Assembly: GCF_014764705.1 (NCBI RefSeq)
Contig: NZ_JACXXG010000006.1
Location: forward strand, 62,001-126,000
Direction of reading: 5' to 3'
Source: Stutzerimonas kunmingensis
GTDB taxonomy: Bacteria > Pseudomonadota > Gammaproteobacteria > Pseudomonadales > Pseudomonadaceae
DNA: 64,000 nucleotides
In this document: in pieces, positions 18,681 through 27,702 of the stretch
Numbering within the stretch: position 1 is the stretch's first letter
Layout of the letters: the number at the start of each line of letters is the position of its first letter
Made by a program: the position numbers and the translations under genes
The notes under the pieces: model-generated
The model's database searches: none
What the model saw: only the letters and a program-made list of their open reading frames with translations
Told to the model about the DNA's origin: nothing

Positions 18681-21463
18681 GCGAGCTGCTGCTCGATCAG
18701 ATCGCGCTGCTGGAGGCAGGCGATGCCGCGTTGCGCGAGCAGATCGACAGCTGGGCGACAGCCCACGGTCTGCAGGTGCGCAGCCTTGATCCAGGCGCGT
18801 TGCTGCCCGATGAGAATGAGCCGGCGCTGGTGCTGCTGGCGCCCGGTCTGCAACGCCCGGTGGCGCAGGCCCGGCAGCTGCGCAGTCGCTGGAAGGCCAC
18901 CCAGTTGCTGTTCCTCAGCGATGAGGCGGGCGTCGACTCGCTGCACCGCGAGCTGGGCCCGGCGCCGTTGCTCGGGCCTCACTGGTCGATCGTCACCCTC
19001 GGCGCCAGCGCGCTGGCGCAGCTTGATCAGGCCTTGGCCAGCGTGCGGCGGCGGGCGCGCCTGCGCACCACGTTGGCGCAGGCCAACGCGATGGTCGATG
19101 GCGGGCAGTTGAGCAAGCGTTCGTCACCCACGGCAGAGCTCTATCTGCATCATTTCATCGACGCGGCACGCGACGCCATCGTCGGTCTCGACCGCGCCGG
19201 GGCGGTGCTCTACTGGAGCGCCGGTGCTGCCGAGCTGTTCGGCCTGGGTCGTGGCGAGGTGCTACGCCGTGCGGCGAGCGGGCTGCCGTTCTGGAGCGAT
19301 GAGCTGGGCCAGGCCCTGGCGCAGGTCCAGGATTGCGACACGACGCTGACCCTGCAGCATGAAGATGCGGCTAACGGGCGAACGCTGGAGATCGTCGTCG
19401 CCGCCGTGTGTTCTGCGGATGGCGCGGTGGTGGGTGCGGCGCTGACCTTGCGCGATGTCTCGGCGCTGGTCGCGGAGCGTCGCGCCAACGAGCTGCATGG
19501 TCGTCAGCTCAGCGAGGAGCGCGCCCACCTGCAACGGCTGTTCGACCAGGCGCCGGGCTTCATCGCCATCACCGAAGGGCCACAGCACGAGCTGAAGATC
19601 GCCAATCGCGCCTTCCACCAGCTGGTCGGCGCCCGCGAGCTGCTCGGGCGTCCGGCGCTCAAGGCGTTTCCGCAACTGGAAAGCCGCGCGCTCTCCGATT
19701 TGCTACAGCAGGTCTATGTCACAGGGCGGCCCTATATCGGCCGCGACATCGCCGTGCGCGTGCGCCCGCAGGCCGGCGGCAAGGCCGAGCGTCACTATGT
19801 GAATTTCATTTTCCAGCCGGTGTTCAGCGAGGACGAGCAGGTCAGCGGCATCTTCTGCCAGGGCCATGATGTCACCGCCCAGGTGCTGGCGCAGCAGGCG
19901 CTGCAGCGCTCCAGCGAGCAGCTGCAGGAACTGGTCGAGGAGCGCACCCGCGAGCTGGAACTCAGCCGCCAGGCGCTGTATCAGTCGCAGAAGCTCGAGG
20001 CCATCGGCAAGCTCACCGGCGGCGTGGCACACGACTTCAACAACGTGCTGCAGGTGATCGCCGGCAATCTGCAGTTGCTGCAGCCGCTGGTGGAGGCCAA
20101 CCGTGGCGCGGCGAAGCGGGTCGATGCGGCCAGCTCCGCCGTCGAGCGCGGTGCCAAGCTGGCGCGGCAACTGCTGGCCTTCGCCCGTCGGCAGCCGCTG
20201 CGCCCGCAGCCGACCAACCTTAGCCGGCTTTTGCGCGACCTCGACGAGCTGCTGCGCCAGGCGTTGGGCGAGCGCATCGAAATCGAAACCGTGGTGGCGG
20301 GCGGGCTGTGGACGACGATGGTCGACCCGAACCAGCTCGAACAGGTGGTGCTGAACCTGGCGATCAATGCCCGCGATGCCATGCCTGATGGGGGCAAGCT
20401 CACCCTGGAGCTGGGCAACGCCATGCTCGACGAGCACTACACCGGTACCCAGATCGACGTCGCGCCAGGGCAATACGTGTTGCTGGCGGTGTCGGACACA
20501 GGCGTTGGCATGCCCGCCAACATTATCGAACAGGCCTTCGAACCGTTCTTCACCACCAAGCCAGAAGGGCAGGGCACCGGGCTGGGGCTGAGCATGGCCT
20601 ACGGCTTCGCCAAGCAGAGCGGCGGGCATATCCGCCTGTACAGCGAACCGGGTGCCGGCACGAGCGTGAAGCTCTACCTGCCGCGCACCGAGCAACCCGA
20701 GGTACAGGCGCAGCCATCCACCGTCGGGCCGGTGGTGGGCGGCAGCGAAACCATCCTGGTGGTCGAGGACGATCTGCCGGTGCAGGCCACGGTGATCGAG
20801 CTGCTCACCGGCCTCGGCTATTCGGTGCTGCGCGCCAACGATGCGCAGAGCGCCCTGAGCATCCTGCAGAGCGGCCTTTCCATCGACCTGCTGTTCACCG
20901 ATGTGGTCATGCCGGGGCCGCTCAGCAGCACCGAACTGGCGCGCCAGGCTCGCGTGTTGCTGCCGGATATCGCCGTGCTGTTCACCTCCGGCTACACGCG
21001 CAATGCCATCGTGCATGGCGGGCGCCTCGATCCGGGCGTGGAGCTGCTGAGCAAGCCCTATCGGCAGGAAGACCTGGCGCGCAAGGTGCGCCAGTTGCTG
21101 GGCACGCAGCACAGCGACGACAAACCCGTCGAGCAGCAGTGGGTGATGGTGGTGGAGGACCAGCCGCAACTGCTGGTGCTGGCCTGTGAGATGGTCGAGG
21201 AGCTGGGCTACCGCGCCTGCGGCTATCCGAATGCTGAAGCGGCCGCGCAGGGGCTGCACGAACAGCGCTTCGATCACCTGTTGCTGGACGTCAATCTGCC
21301 GGGCCGATCAGGCCCCGACTTCGCCGCCGAGGCCTTGCGAACCCAGCCATGGCTGCGGCTGGTATTCGTCTCCGGTGAAGGGCGTATCGAAAGCAACCTG
21401 CCGGCGCGCTCGCTGCCCAAGCCGTTCAGCTTCGACCAGCTCGCCGAGATCCTGCAGGGGTAA
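18677..21463 (+). CDS. Soluble PAS hybrid histidine kinase with two C-terminal receiver domains
   Basis: This 928-residue protein has no transmembrane helix. Order: an N-terminal segment (1-130) like a degenerate receiver without a clear phosphoacceptor Asp; two PAS regions (about 150-270 and 290-410); a coiled coil (LQELVEERTRELELSRQAL); HisKA with LTGGVAHDFNNVLQVI; and an HATPase with NLAINARDAMPDGG, DTGVGMP and GQGTGLGLSMAYG. A receiver (IDLLFTDVVMPGPL) and a second receiver (FDHLLLDVNLPGRSGP) complete it. It resembles cytosolic hybrid kinases that sense through PAS domains. It is translationally coupled to the acyl-CoA dehydrogenase. No DNA-binding partner is adjacent. Confidence 0.9.
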   Translation: MSELLLDQIALLEAGDAALREQIDSWATAHGLQVRSLDPGALLPDENEPALVLLAPGLQRPVAQARQLRSRWKATQLLFLSDEAGVDSLHRELGPAPLLGPHWSIVTLGASALAQLDQALASVRRRARLRTTLAQANAMVDGGQLSKRSSPTAELYLHHFIDAARDAIVGLDRAGAVLYWSAGAAELFGLGRGEVLRRAASGLPFWSDELGQALAQVQDCDTTLTLQHEDAANGRTLEIVVAAVCSADGAVVGAALTLRDVSALVAERRANELHGRQLSEERAHLQRLFDQAPGFIAITEGPQHELKIANRAFHQLVGARELLGRPALKAFPQLESRALSDLLQQVYVTGRPYIGRDIAVRVRPQAGGKAERHYVNFIFQPVFSEDEQVSGIFCQGHDVTAQVLAQQALQRSSEQLQELVEERTRELELSRQALYQSQKLEAIGKLTGGVAHDFNNVLQVIAGNLQLLQPLVEANRGAAKRVDAASSAVERGAKLARQLLAFARRQPLRPQPTNLSRLLRDLDELLRQALGERIEIETVVAGGLWTTMVDPNQLEQVVLNLAINARDAMPDGGKLTLELGNAMLDEHYTGTQIDVAPGQYVLLAVSDTGVGMPANIIEQAFEPFFTTKPEGQGTGLGLSMAYGFAKQSGGHIRLYSEPGAGTSVKLYLPRTEQPEVQAQPSTVGPVVGGSETILVVEDDLPVQATVIELLTGLGYSVLRANDAQSALSILQSGLSIDLLFTDVVMPGPLSSTELARQARVLLPDIAVLFTSGYTRNAIVHGGRLDPGVELLSKPYRQEDLARKVRQLLGTQHSDDKPVEQQWVMVVEDQPQLLVLACEMVEELGYRACGYPNAEAAAQGLHEQRFDHLLLDVNLPGRSGPDFAAEALRTQPWLRLVFVSGEGRIESNLPARSLPKPFSFDQLAEILQG

Positions 21464-21647
21464 GGGCCTCGCCGCGTGCCTGGGGGCGGGCGCCGCTGCG
21501 CGACAAGCCATGCAGGCCGATGGCGACGGGCGCCGCCAGGGCCAGCCAGCTCAGCCAATCGCCCGCGCCTTCGGACACCAGCCCGGCGATCAGCCCGAGC
21601 ATGGACAGCACGCCGATCAGCACCGGCCACAACCAGATGCGCATCAT
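21426..21647 (-). CDS. Small membrane protein, last gene of the TonB/PepSY operon
   Basis: A 73-residue frame with tandem ATG codons at 21647 and 21644 overlapping the stop of the PepSY gene. Two hydrophobic helices (IWLWPVLIGVLSMLGLIAGLVSE and WLSWLALAAPVAIGLHG) are followed by a basic tail. Small two-helix proteins of this kind are common behind PepSY-domain iron-uptake genes. The last 38 bp overlap the end of the convergent kinase gene. Overlap coupling supports translation; the function is unknown. Confidence 0.65.
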   Translation of the reverse strand: MMRIWLWPVLIGVLSMLGLIAGLVSEGAGDWLSWLALAAPVAIGLHGLSRSGARPQARGEALTPAGSRRAGRS

Positions 21648-22771
21648 GAGCGTACCTCCGTCGTGCCGCGCTTGATCCACAGGTACAGGCCGCTGCCCAG
21701 CACGACGATGGTGAGGATATCCAGCAGCCCCCATAGAATCTTCAGCGGCAGGCCGCCGTAGTCACCGAAGTGCAAGGGTTCTGAGAGCTGCAGCGCAGTG
21801 ACGTACCAGGGCCGGGCGCCGGCTTCGAGCACTTCGCCATTGGCCGGGTCGACCAGCAGCGCCTGGGTCAAGCGGGAAGTCAGCGGCGTGTCGCCGCGCA
21901 GGATCACCGCGACGTGCTCCGGCGTGGCGCGCAGTGTGCCGGGGTAGGCAATCATCGACACCGCCATGTCCGGCGCTGCAGCCAGCACGCGATCGACCGC
22001 CGTCTGCAAGGAGTCATCAGCGGCAGGCGCATCACTGGCATTGGTGGCCAGCAGTACCCGCGTTTCACCGGCCTGCAACGCGGCGACCTGTTCGGCCTGC
22101 CAGGCCTGGAAGATCAGGTCCGCCCAGGTATTGATCACTCCGGTGAAGCCCACCGCCAGGGCCCACACCAGGGTGACGATGCCGAGCAGGTTGTGCAGGT
22201 CCAGCCAGCGGGTGCGCGGCGTGCGTTCCTGGCGCACCTCGCCGAAGCGCAGCTTGCGCATGAAGGGCGCGTAAAGCACCACGCCGGAGACGATCGCCAC
22301 CATCAGCAGCAGGCCCATGAAGCCGAGAAACAGCTTGCCGGCCAGCCCCGCGTAGAGGTCCACGTGCAGGCGGTACATCACGCTCATGAAGCCTTCGTCG
22401 AAGTTCGGCGCGCCGAGAACCTCGGCCGTGCGGGCGTCGGAAAGGATCAGGGTCGACTCGCTCTCGTCGGTGTCGACGCGGGTATCGAGCTTGACGTACC
22501 AGACGTCCGGCGCGTCTTCCTCGGCGAAGAAGTACAACGGCACGAGGCCCGGATAGGCCTTCACAGCTTCGGCCGCAACCCGGTCGACCGCAGCGCGCGG
22601 CGTGCCCTCGGGCATCGCCGGCGCCTCGATCTCGTTGCCGGTGAGGTGATCGATCTCGTGGGAGAAGATCAGCGGCAGGCCGGTCAGGCACAGCATCAGG
22701 ATGAACAGCGTAGAGACGAGGCTGGACCACTTGTGGACCCAGCCCCACCGCCGCAGGGTGACTGCCTGCAT
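21644..22771 (-). CDS. PepSY-associated transmembrane protein, iron-uptake type
   Basis: The 375-residue protein begins RRWGWVHKWSSLVSTLFILMLCLTGLPLIFSHEID, the PepSY-TM signature with a His-bearing first helix. It continues with a periplasmic domain and further helices (GKLFLGFMGLLLMVAIVSGVVLY, WLDLHNLLGIVTLVWALAVGFTGVINTW) and a final helix (ILWGLLDILTIVVLGSGLYLW). Such proteins accompany siderophore receptors and may act in ferric-siderophore reduction or release. Its start overlaps the end of the receptor gene, so the two are translationally coupled. Confidence 0.88.
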   Translation of the reverse strand: MQAVTLRRWGWVHKWSSLVSTLFILMLCLTGLPLIFSHEIDHLTGNEIEAPAMPEGTPRAAVDRVAAEAVKAYPGLVPLYFFAEEDAPDVWYVKLDTRVDTDESESTLILSDARTAEVLGAPNFDEGFMSVMYRLHVDLYAGLAGKLFLGFMGLLLMVAIVSGVVLYAPFMRKLRFGEVRQERTPRTRWLDLHNLLGIVTLVWALAVGFTGVINTWADLIFQAWQAEQVAALQAGETRVLLATNASDAPAADDSLQTAVDRVLAAAPDMAVSMIAYPGTLRATPEHVAVILRGDTPLTSRLTQALLVDPANGEVLEAGARPWYVTALQLSEPLHFGDYGGLPLKILWGLLDILTIVVLGSGLYLWIKRGTTEVRS

Positions 22772-25011
22772 CAGAAATCGACCGTAGCGCTGACCGAGAG
22801 CGTGCGCGGGGCGCCGAGGACGAGGTAGTTGGAGCCTGGATAGCCACCTGTGGAGGCCCAGTAGTCACGGCCAGTGGCGTTGTCGAGACGGGCGCGGAGC
22901 GTAACGTCGCGGTCCTGCACTTTCATCTCGTAGCGCGCACCGAGGTCCAGACGCGTCCAGGACGGGATTTCTCGGTTATTGTCGATATCGGTGTACTGGC
23001 TGCTGGTATAGACGACGCGACTGGTCAGCGTGAGGCCGGCAAGCCGAGGCACATCCCATTCTCCGCCAATGTTGGCTTGGGTCTTGGGCACGCCAATAGC
23101 GTGGTTCCCGTCGTAATCGCCATTATCGGTGTCGCTTAGCTCGGTATCGAGCAGGGTCACGCCGCCCAGCAGACGCATTCCGGGGGCCGGTTCGCCGAAC
23201 AGCGACAGTTCTATCCCGCGATTGAGCTGATCGCCTCCTTCGCGGAAGACGCCGTCGGTCACTACGCCGATAGGGCGTTCGGTGCGGAACACCGCCAGGC
23301 TGCCGCCCAGATTAATGCCGTCGTACTTCAAGCCGATCTCGGTTTGCTTGGCGATGTGTGGCGCCAGTGTTTGCCCGGCATTGCTGACTGCCTCGGTCGT
23401 TCCATCGGGCCGCCTGGTGGTCCATGGGGCGCTGTCACCCTTGGCAAGCCCCTCGATGTAGTTGGCATAGATTGATACGTCATCGGTCAGCTTGTAGAGC
23501 ACGCCGCCAACAGGAGTGGTCTCGTAGCGGTTGATCCGTGACGCGCGATCTCCGGTCGCCGCAGAGTAGTTCCTGGTCTCGATCCCTTGTCGACGTGCGC
23601 CCAGGGTTACAAGTAGCCGATCATCCATGAACCCAAGCGTGTCTGCGATCGCCAGGCTCCGAGTGGAGGTGCGGCCGATCACATTAGGATCGGAAAGCGA
23701 ACCGCTGATGTTTTTCGGCAGCAAGTCGGGGATAGGGATGTCGTACGGGTTATCGAGGCTACCGGCTAAGAGGTTGTCATAATCTGATCCACCGAACGCA
23801 TTGCGTTCCTCGGCCCGAAAGGTCGCGGCAGACATTACCCATTGATGTGAGACCTGCCCGGTCAATGCACGGCCGCGCAGGCCAATTTCACCTGTAGATA
23901 TTTCTTCCTTGCGTCGGTTATCGAAGCGATATGCAGTCGTGGTGTCGGATCCGGTGTAAGTCGGATTAGCCAAGCGGTTTTCTTCTTCGCCACGGCGTGC
24001 GCCGATGGCTAGCCAGCCCGTGATCGAGTCAGAAAAGTCGTATTCGCCCCGGGCGGTGCCGAACGTCTGCTTTTCCTTGGAGAACGTCCAAGATTGAGCA
24101 AAGTTGTCTTCGGCATCCGGTGCACTTGGCAGGTCTATGCCGTCTTCGATGTAAACGCTTGGCCGCGGCGCATCGATGAAGTGGTACTGATGGCCGATAT
24201 CGGCGGACAGACGGACGTTGTCGCCCTGGTAGTCCAGGCCGAGCGCAAACATATCCAACGTACGGTCTTCGTTGTCGACCGGCGTTTCGCCGGCATGCTT
24301 GGCGGCGTTGAGGCGTACACCGAAGCGCTCGCCTTCGCCGAAGCGGCGGCCCAAATCTACAGCTACCGAACCTTGACCGCCGCTTTTGGCGCCTAAAGTT
24401 AGGCGGGTCAACGGCTCATTGGGTGCGCGTTTGGGCACCAGGTTGATCATGCCACCCACACCTGAGCCGCCTGGAGCCGCGCCATTAAGGAATGCACTTG
24501 CACCGCGAAAGACTTCCGCGCGCTCGATGAACTCAGCGGCTACGTATTGGCGCGGCAACAAGCCGTATAAACCGTTGTATGAGATGTCGTCCGAGAACAG
24601 ACGGAATCCCCGGACCATGTACAGCTCCTGCATGTTGCCGAAGCCCCGGGCCACGCGTACCGAAGGATCGTTCTGCACGATGTCCGACACGCTGCGCGCC
24701 TGCTGATCCTGAATCAGCTGCGAGGTGTAGGAGGTCGAGGTGAACGGGGTTTCCATGTAGTCGCGATTGCCCAGAATCCCTACTCGCCCACAACGTGCAA
24801 CCTGTTCGCCGGCGTAGGGCTGGGTCAGGCCATCGGCCGAGGCGTCGGCGCTGGCGGTGATCTCTACCGATTGCAGTTCGACCGGCTCGGCAGCACTGCC
24901 TTGAGACTGATCTTCGAGTTGCTCCTGAGCCATGAGCGGCGAGCCAGCGAAGCTGGCGGCAAGGCAAACGGGCAGCAGTGCGGTTTTACGCGGGAAGCGA
25001 AGAGTGGGCAT
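22771..25011 (-). CDS. TonB-dependent siderophore receptor
   Basis: The ATG at 25011 gives 746 residues with a signal peptide (FPRKTALLPVCLAASFAGSPLMAQ). A plug domain follows (TSQLIQDQQARSVSDIVQNDPSVRV, MVRGFRLFSDDISYNGLYGL, FRGASAFLNG, GSGVGGMINLVPK). The long barrel ends in a C-terminal aromatic residue (SVSATVDF). There is no extended secretin/TonB short N-terminal signalling domain of FpvA size visible, so it is a plain transporter. Parts of the barrel around 23600-24600 look somewhat less GC-rich than neighbours. It is the first gene of an operon with the PepSY protein and is probably Fur-regulated. Confidence 0.93.
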   Translation of the reverse strand: MPTLRFPRKTALLPVCLAASFAGSPLMAQEQLEDQSQGSAAEPVELQSVEITASADASADGLTQPYAGEQVARCGRVGILGNRDYMETPFTSTSYTSQLIQDQQARSVSDIVQNDPSVRVARGFGNMQELYMVRGFRLFSDDISYNGLYGLLPRQYVAAEFIERAEVFRGASAFLNGAAPGGSGVGGMINLVPKRAPNEPLTRLTLGAKSGGQGSVAVDLGRRFGEGERFGVRLNAAKHAGETPVDNEDRTLDMFALGLDYQGDNVRLSADIGHQYHFIDAPRPSVYIEDGIDLPSAPDAEDNFAQSWTFSKEKQTFGTARGEYDFSDSITGWLAIGARRGEEENRLANPTYTGSDTTTAYRFDNRRKEEISTGEIGLRGRALTGQVSHQWVMSAATFRAEERNAFGGSDYDNLLAGSLDNPYDIPIPDLLPKNISGSLSDPNVIGRTSTRSLAIADTLGFMDDRLLVTLGARRQGIETRNYSAATGDRASRINRYETTPVGGVLYKLTDDVSIYANYIEGLAKGDSAPWTTRRPDGTTEAVSNAGQTLAPHIAKQTEIGLKYDGINLGGSLAVFRTERPIGVVTDGVFREGGDQLNRGIELSLFGEPAPGMRLLGGVTLLDTELSDTDNGDYDGNHAIGVPKTQANIGGEWDVPRLAGLTLTSRVVYTSSQYTDIDNNREIPSWTRLDLGARYEMKVQDRDVTLRARLDNATGRDYWASTGGYPGSNYLVLGAPRTLSVSATVDF

Positions 25012-25108
25012 ACGGACCTGACCGGACGTTGAGCTGTGAGGGTGTCGGATGATGGCGCGATGGGCAGTTGAGAGTCTGTGCCATCTGAGAGCCACTATCA
25101 TATTTCAA

Positions 25109-25123
25109 TGCTAATAATTCGCA
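25109..25123. promoter_or_regulatory. Probable Fur box upstream of the TonB receptor
   Basis: Read on the minus strand, TGCGAATTATTAGCA matches the 7-1-7 Fur core TGATAAT-N-ATTATCA at 11 of 14 defined positions. It lies about 100 bp upstream of the receptor start in an AT-richer patch suitable for a promoter. Supported by sequence symmetry and by the iron-uptake role of the operon. Confidence 0.6.
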
Positions 25124-25288
25124 ACCGTATTCCGTCCGATGGAGCCGTGGCATGCTCGCGCGCCGCCGGCGCAGGGCGTCTGGCATGCGGGCCGCGCCTG
25201 CGTAGAAAAAAATGATTGGGTCTGTCGATTCGGGAATACACCAGACGACTAGCTGGTGAACCCGTTCATCCGATCAGAGGAAAAGGAC

Positions 25289-25747
25289 ATGAATAGCCAG
25301 AACAGCCAGGTCGAGAGCGCCATTCGCCAGCTGCACGAAACGTTCGAACAGGCCACCAAGGCCAAGGATCTCGACCGGATCATGGCGCAATACGCCGCCG
25401 ACGTAGTCGCCTTCGATGCGGTCGGCGCACTGCAATTCAAGGGCGTTGAAGAATACCGGGTGCACTGGCAGCGCTGCTTCGAGTTCTGCCAGGGCGAAGG
25501 TTTCTTCGAGACCCATGAGCTGCATGTGGATGTCGGTGGGGAGCTGACCTGCAGCCGCATGCTTACCCACTGTGGCGGACCCAATGCCGAAGGCGAGATG
25601 CAAACGGCCTGGATGCGCGGCACGCGGGTCTGGGCGCGGCGCAACGGTGAGTGGAAGGTGATCCACGAGCACTTTTCGATGCCCTTCGACATGCAGACCG
25701 GCCAGGTATGCATGGATCAGACACCGTCGCAGCAACAGACCGGTTGA
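25289..25747 (+). CDS. SnoaL-like / NTF2-superfamily protein
   Basis: The ATG at 25289, after GAGGAAAAGG, gives 152 residues. The fold pattern is that of ketosteroid-isomerase-like proteins: IRQLHETFEQATKAKDLDRIMAQYAADVVAFDAVG, then FKGVEEYRVHWQRCFEF and RGTRVWARRNGEWKVIHEHFSMPF. These small proteins bind or modify hydrophobic ligands, but the ligand is unknown. It precedes a DGPF protein and an ECF sigma factor on the same strand, and is probably under the same control as those genes. Confidence 0.85.
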   Translation: MNSQNSQVESAIRQLHETFEQATKAKDLDRIMAQYAADVVAFDAVGALQFKGVEEYRVHWQRCFEFCQGEGFFETHELHVDVGGELTCSRMLTHCGGPNAEGEMQTAWMRGTRVWARRNGEWKVIHEHFSMPFDMQTGQVCMDQTPSQQQTG

Positions 25748-25835
25748 GGCTGGCCCGCGGTCTTCGTCGCGCGATCGGGCGAGGTCGTTCAATGGCTGCT
25801 AGCTTTGCTGCGTTGCCGGCAGAAGGAGCCCCGCC

Positions 25836-26192
25836 ATGAACTACCTGTGCCTGATTTATTACGATGAACAGCGTGTGGATGCGATGACCGACGAGCAATG
25901 GCATGCGCTAGTCGCGCGTTGCGTGAGTTGCGGCGAAGAGTTGCGCGCCAGTGGCCACATGCTCGCCGGCGAACCGCTGCAGTCGGTGCGCACCGCGCGC
26001 ACGGTGCGCGTGCGTGATGGCGTCACCTCGGTGGTCGACGGCCCCTTCGCCGAAACCCGCGAGCAGCTGGCGGGCTTCTACCTGATCGAGGCGGCGGACC
26101 AACAGGAGGCCGAGGCCATCGCGGCGAAGATTCCGCCGGCCAGCCTTGGCTGCGTTGAGGTCCGGCCGTTGCGCCAGCTGCCGCAGCGCTGA
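25836..26192 (+). CDS. YCII-related (DGPF-domain) protein
   Basis: The 118-residue protein starts MNYLCLIYYDEQRVDAMTDEQWHALV and contains TSVVDGPFAETREQLAGFYLIEAADQQEAEAIA, the DGPF motif. DGPF proteins are the conserved genomic partners of ECF42 sigma factors. Their biochemical role is unclear; they may be small enzymes or regulators. The stop is 2 bp before the sigma-factor start, so the two are almost certainly co-translated. Confidence 0.93.
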   Translation: MNYLCLIYYDEQRVDAMTDEQWHALVARCVSCGEELRASGHMLAGEPLQSVRTARTVRVRDGVTSVVDGPFAETREQLAGFYLIEAADQQEAEAIAAKIPPASLGCVEVRPLRQLPQR

Positions 26193-26194
26193 GC

Positions 26195-27436
26195 ATGCCG
26201 CTGACCGGACATTTCACGGCGGCGCGGGTCGAGGCGGTCTATCGCAGCGAGTCGCGGCGCGTGTTGGCCACGCTGATCCGTCTGCTGGGCGACTTCGATC
26301 GCGCCGAAGAGGCCTTGCATGACGCCTTTGCCGCGGCCCTGCAGCAGTGGCCGCGCGATGGGATGCCGGACAACCCGCGTGCCTGGCTGGTTTCCGCCGG
26401 CCGCTTCAAGGCCATCGATGCCCTGCGCCGCCGTGCGCGCTTCGATGCCTCGCTGCGGCTGCTGGCCGAACAACTGGAAGACGCGGCGCAGGCAGTGGAG
26501 GTCGATGAGATGGAAGACGACCGTCTGCGGCTGATCTTCACCTGCTGCCACCCGGCCCTGCCGGCCGATGGCCGCGTGGCGCTGACCCTGCGTGAAGTCT
26601 GCGACCTGACCACCGAGGAGATCGCCCGCGCCTTTCTCGCTCCACCGGCCACCATTGCCCAGCGCATCGTGCGCGCCAAGGCGAAGATCCGTGACGCCCG
26701 GTTGCCGTATCGGGTGCCCGAGCGCGACGAGCTGCCGGCGCGGCTGGAGAGCGTGCTGCGGGTGGTCTATCTGGTGTTCAACGAAGGCTACACCGCATCG
26801 GCCGGCGCCGAGCTGACCCGCGCCGACCTCTGTGCCGAGGCGATTCGCCTGGGCCGACTGCTCCTCGAACTGCTGCCCAACGCCGAGGTGATGGGGCTGC
26901 TGGCGCTGATGCTGCTGCACGATGCCCGCCGGGCTGCGCGTACCGATGCTACCGGTGAGCTGGTGCGGCTGGATGAGCAGGACCGCAGCCTGTGGAGCCG
27001 CCAGCAGATTGCCGAAGGATCGCAGCTGGTGCAGCTGGCGTTGACCAGTCGCGCGTTCGGCCCCTATTCGTTGCAGGCCGCCATCGTCGCGGTGCATGCC
27101 GAGGCGCCGAGCGCCGCGCAGACCGACTGGCCGCAGATCGTGCGGCTCTACGATGTGCTGCTGCAGTTGAGCCCGTCGCCGGTGGTGGAACTGAACCGCG
27201 CGGTGGCCGTGGCCATGCGCGACGGGCCCGAGGCCGGCCTGCTGTTGGTGGATGAACTCCTCGGGCGCGGCGATCTGCAGGACTACCACCTCAGCCACGC
27301 CACCCGCGCCGATCTGTTGCGCCGGCTGGCGCGTATCGACGAGGCTCGCGAGGCCTATTGCAGCGCGCTGCGCCTGGTGCAGCTGGAGCCCGAAAGGCGT
27401 TTCCTGCAGCGGCAGCTGGATGAGTTGGGCGACTGA
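26195..27436 (+). CDS. ECF sigma factor of the ECF42 type with C-terminal extension
   Basis: The 413-residue protein has sigma region 2 (SRRVLATLIRLLGDFDRAEEALHDAFAAALQQWP, NPRAWLVSAGRFKAIDALRRRARF) and region 4 (LTLREVCDLTTEEIARAFLAPPATIAQRIVRAKAKI). A long C-terminal helical region (about residues 190-413) contains the VVYLVFNEGYTAS and VVELNRAVAVAM blocks. This extension and the DGPF neighbour define ECF42. These sigma factors lack a membrane anti-sigma factor and are thought to be controlled through the TPR-like extension. None is adjacent here either. Confidence 0.93.
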   Translation: MPLTGHFTAARVEAVYRSESRRVLATLIRLLGDFDRAEEALHDAFAAALQQWPRDGMPDNPRAWLVSAGRFKAIDALRRRARFDASLRLLAEQLEDAAQAVEVDEMEDDRLRLIFTCCHPALPADGRVALTLREVCDLTTEEIARAFLAPPATIAQRIVRAKAKIRDARLPYRVPERDELPARLESVLRVVYLVFNEGYTASAGAELTRADLCAEAIRLGRLLLELLPNAEVMGLLALMLLHDARRAARTDATGELVRLDEQDRSLWSRQQIAEGSQLVQLALTSRAFGPYSLQAAIVAVHAEAPSAAQTDWPQIVRLYDVLLQLSPSPVVELNRAVAVAMRDGPEAGLLLVDELLGRGDLQDYHLSHATRADLLRRLARIDEAREAYCSALRLVQLEPERRFLQRQLDELGD

Positions 27437-27441
27437 CCGTA

Positions 27442-27475
27442 CCCAAAACCCTTTTTTGGGAGCGGTCTCGACCGC
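27442..27475. terminator. Hairpin plus REP-like palindrome after the ECF42 gene
   Basis: Arms CCCAAAA (27442-27448) and TTTTGGG (27454-27460) form a short stem 5 bp after the stop codon. A second palindrome GCGGTC-TC-GACCGC (27462-27475) follows at once. The GGGAGCGGTC...GACCGCGAA pattern resembles REP-type repeats of pseudomonads. The rest of the gap to 27702 shows no gene. Confidence 0.5.
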
Positions 27476-27702
27476 GAAAGGCGACCGGTGCGCTGATCCC
27501 ATGCTCTAGCCCGCCGGGCGGCGGCACAAAAGCTTCGCGGCCAAGGTTGCCCTGAGGTTTGTTCGGGGTGCGAGCTGGATGCTGATGTTCAATGCCGCTA
27601 AGCCTTGAATGGCCTGGCGACAAAGTCTGCGGGTCAGCTGCGGTGCGGCGTTCGACATTGCGCGGGGACCTCTGCCGGAAGTTCTGCAGCTCGGCTAACT
27701 GC

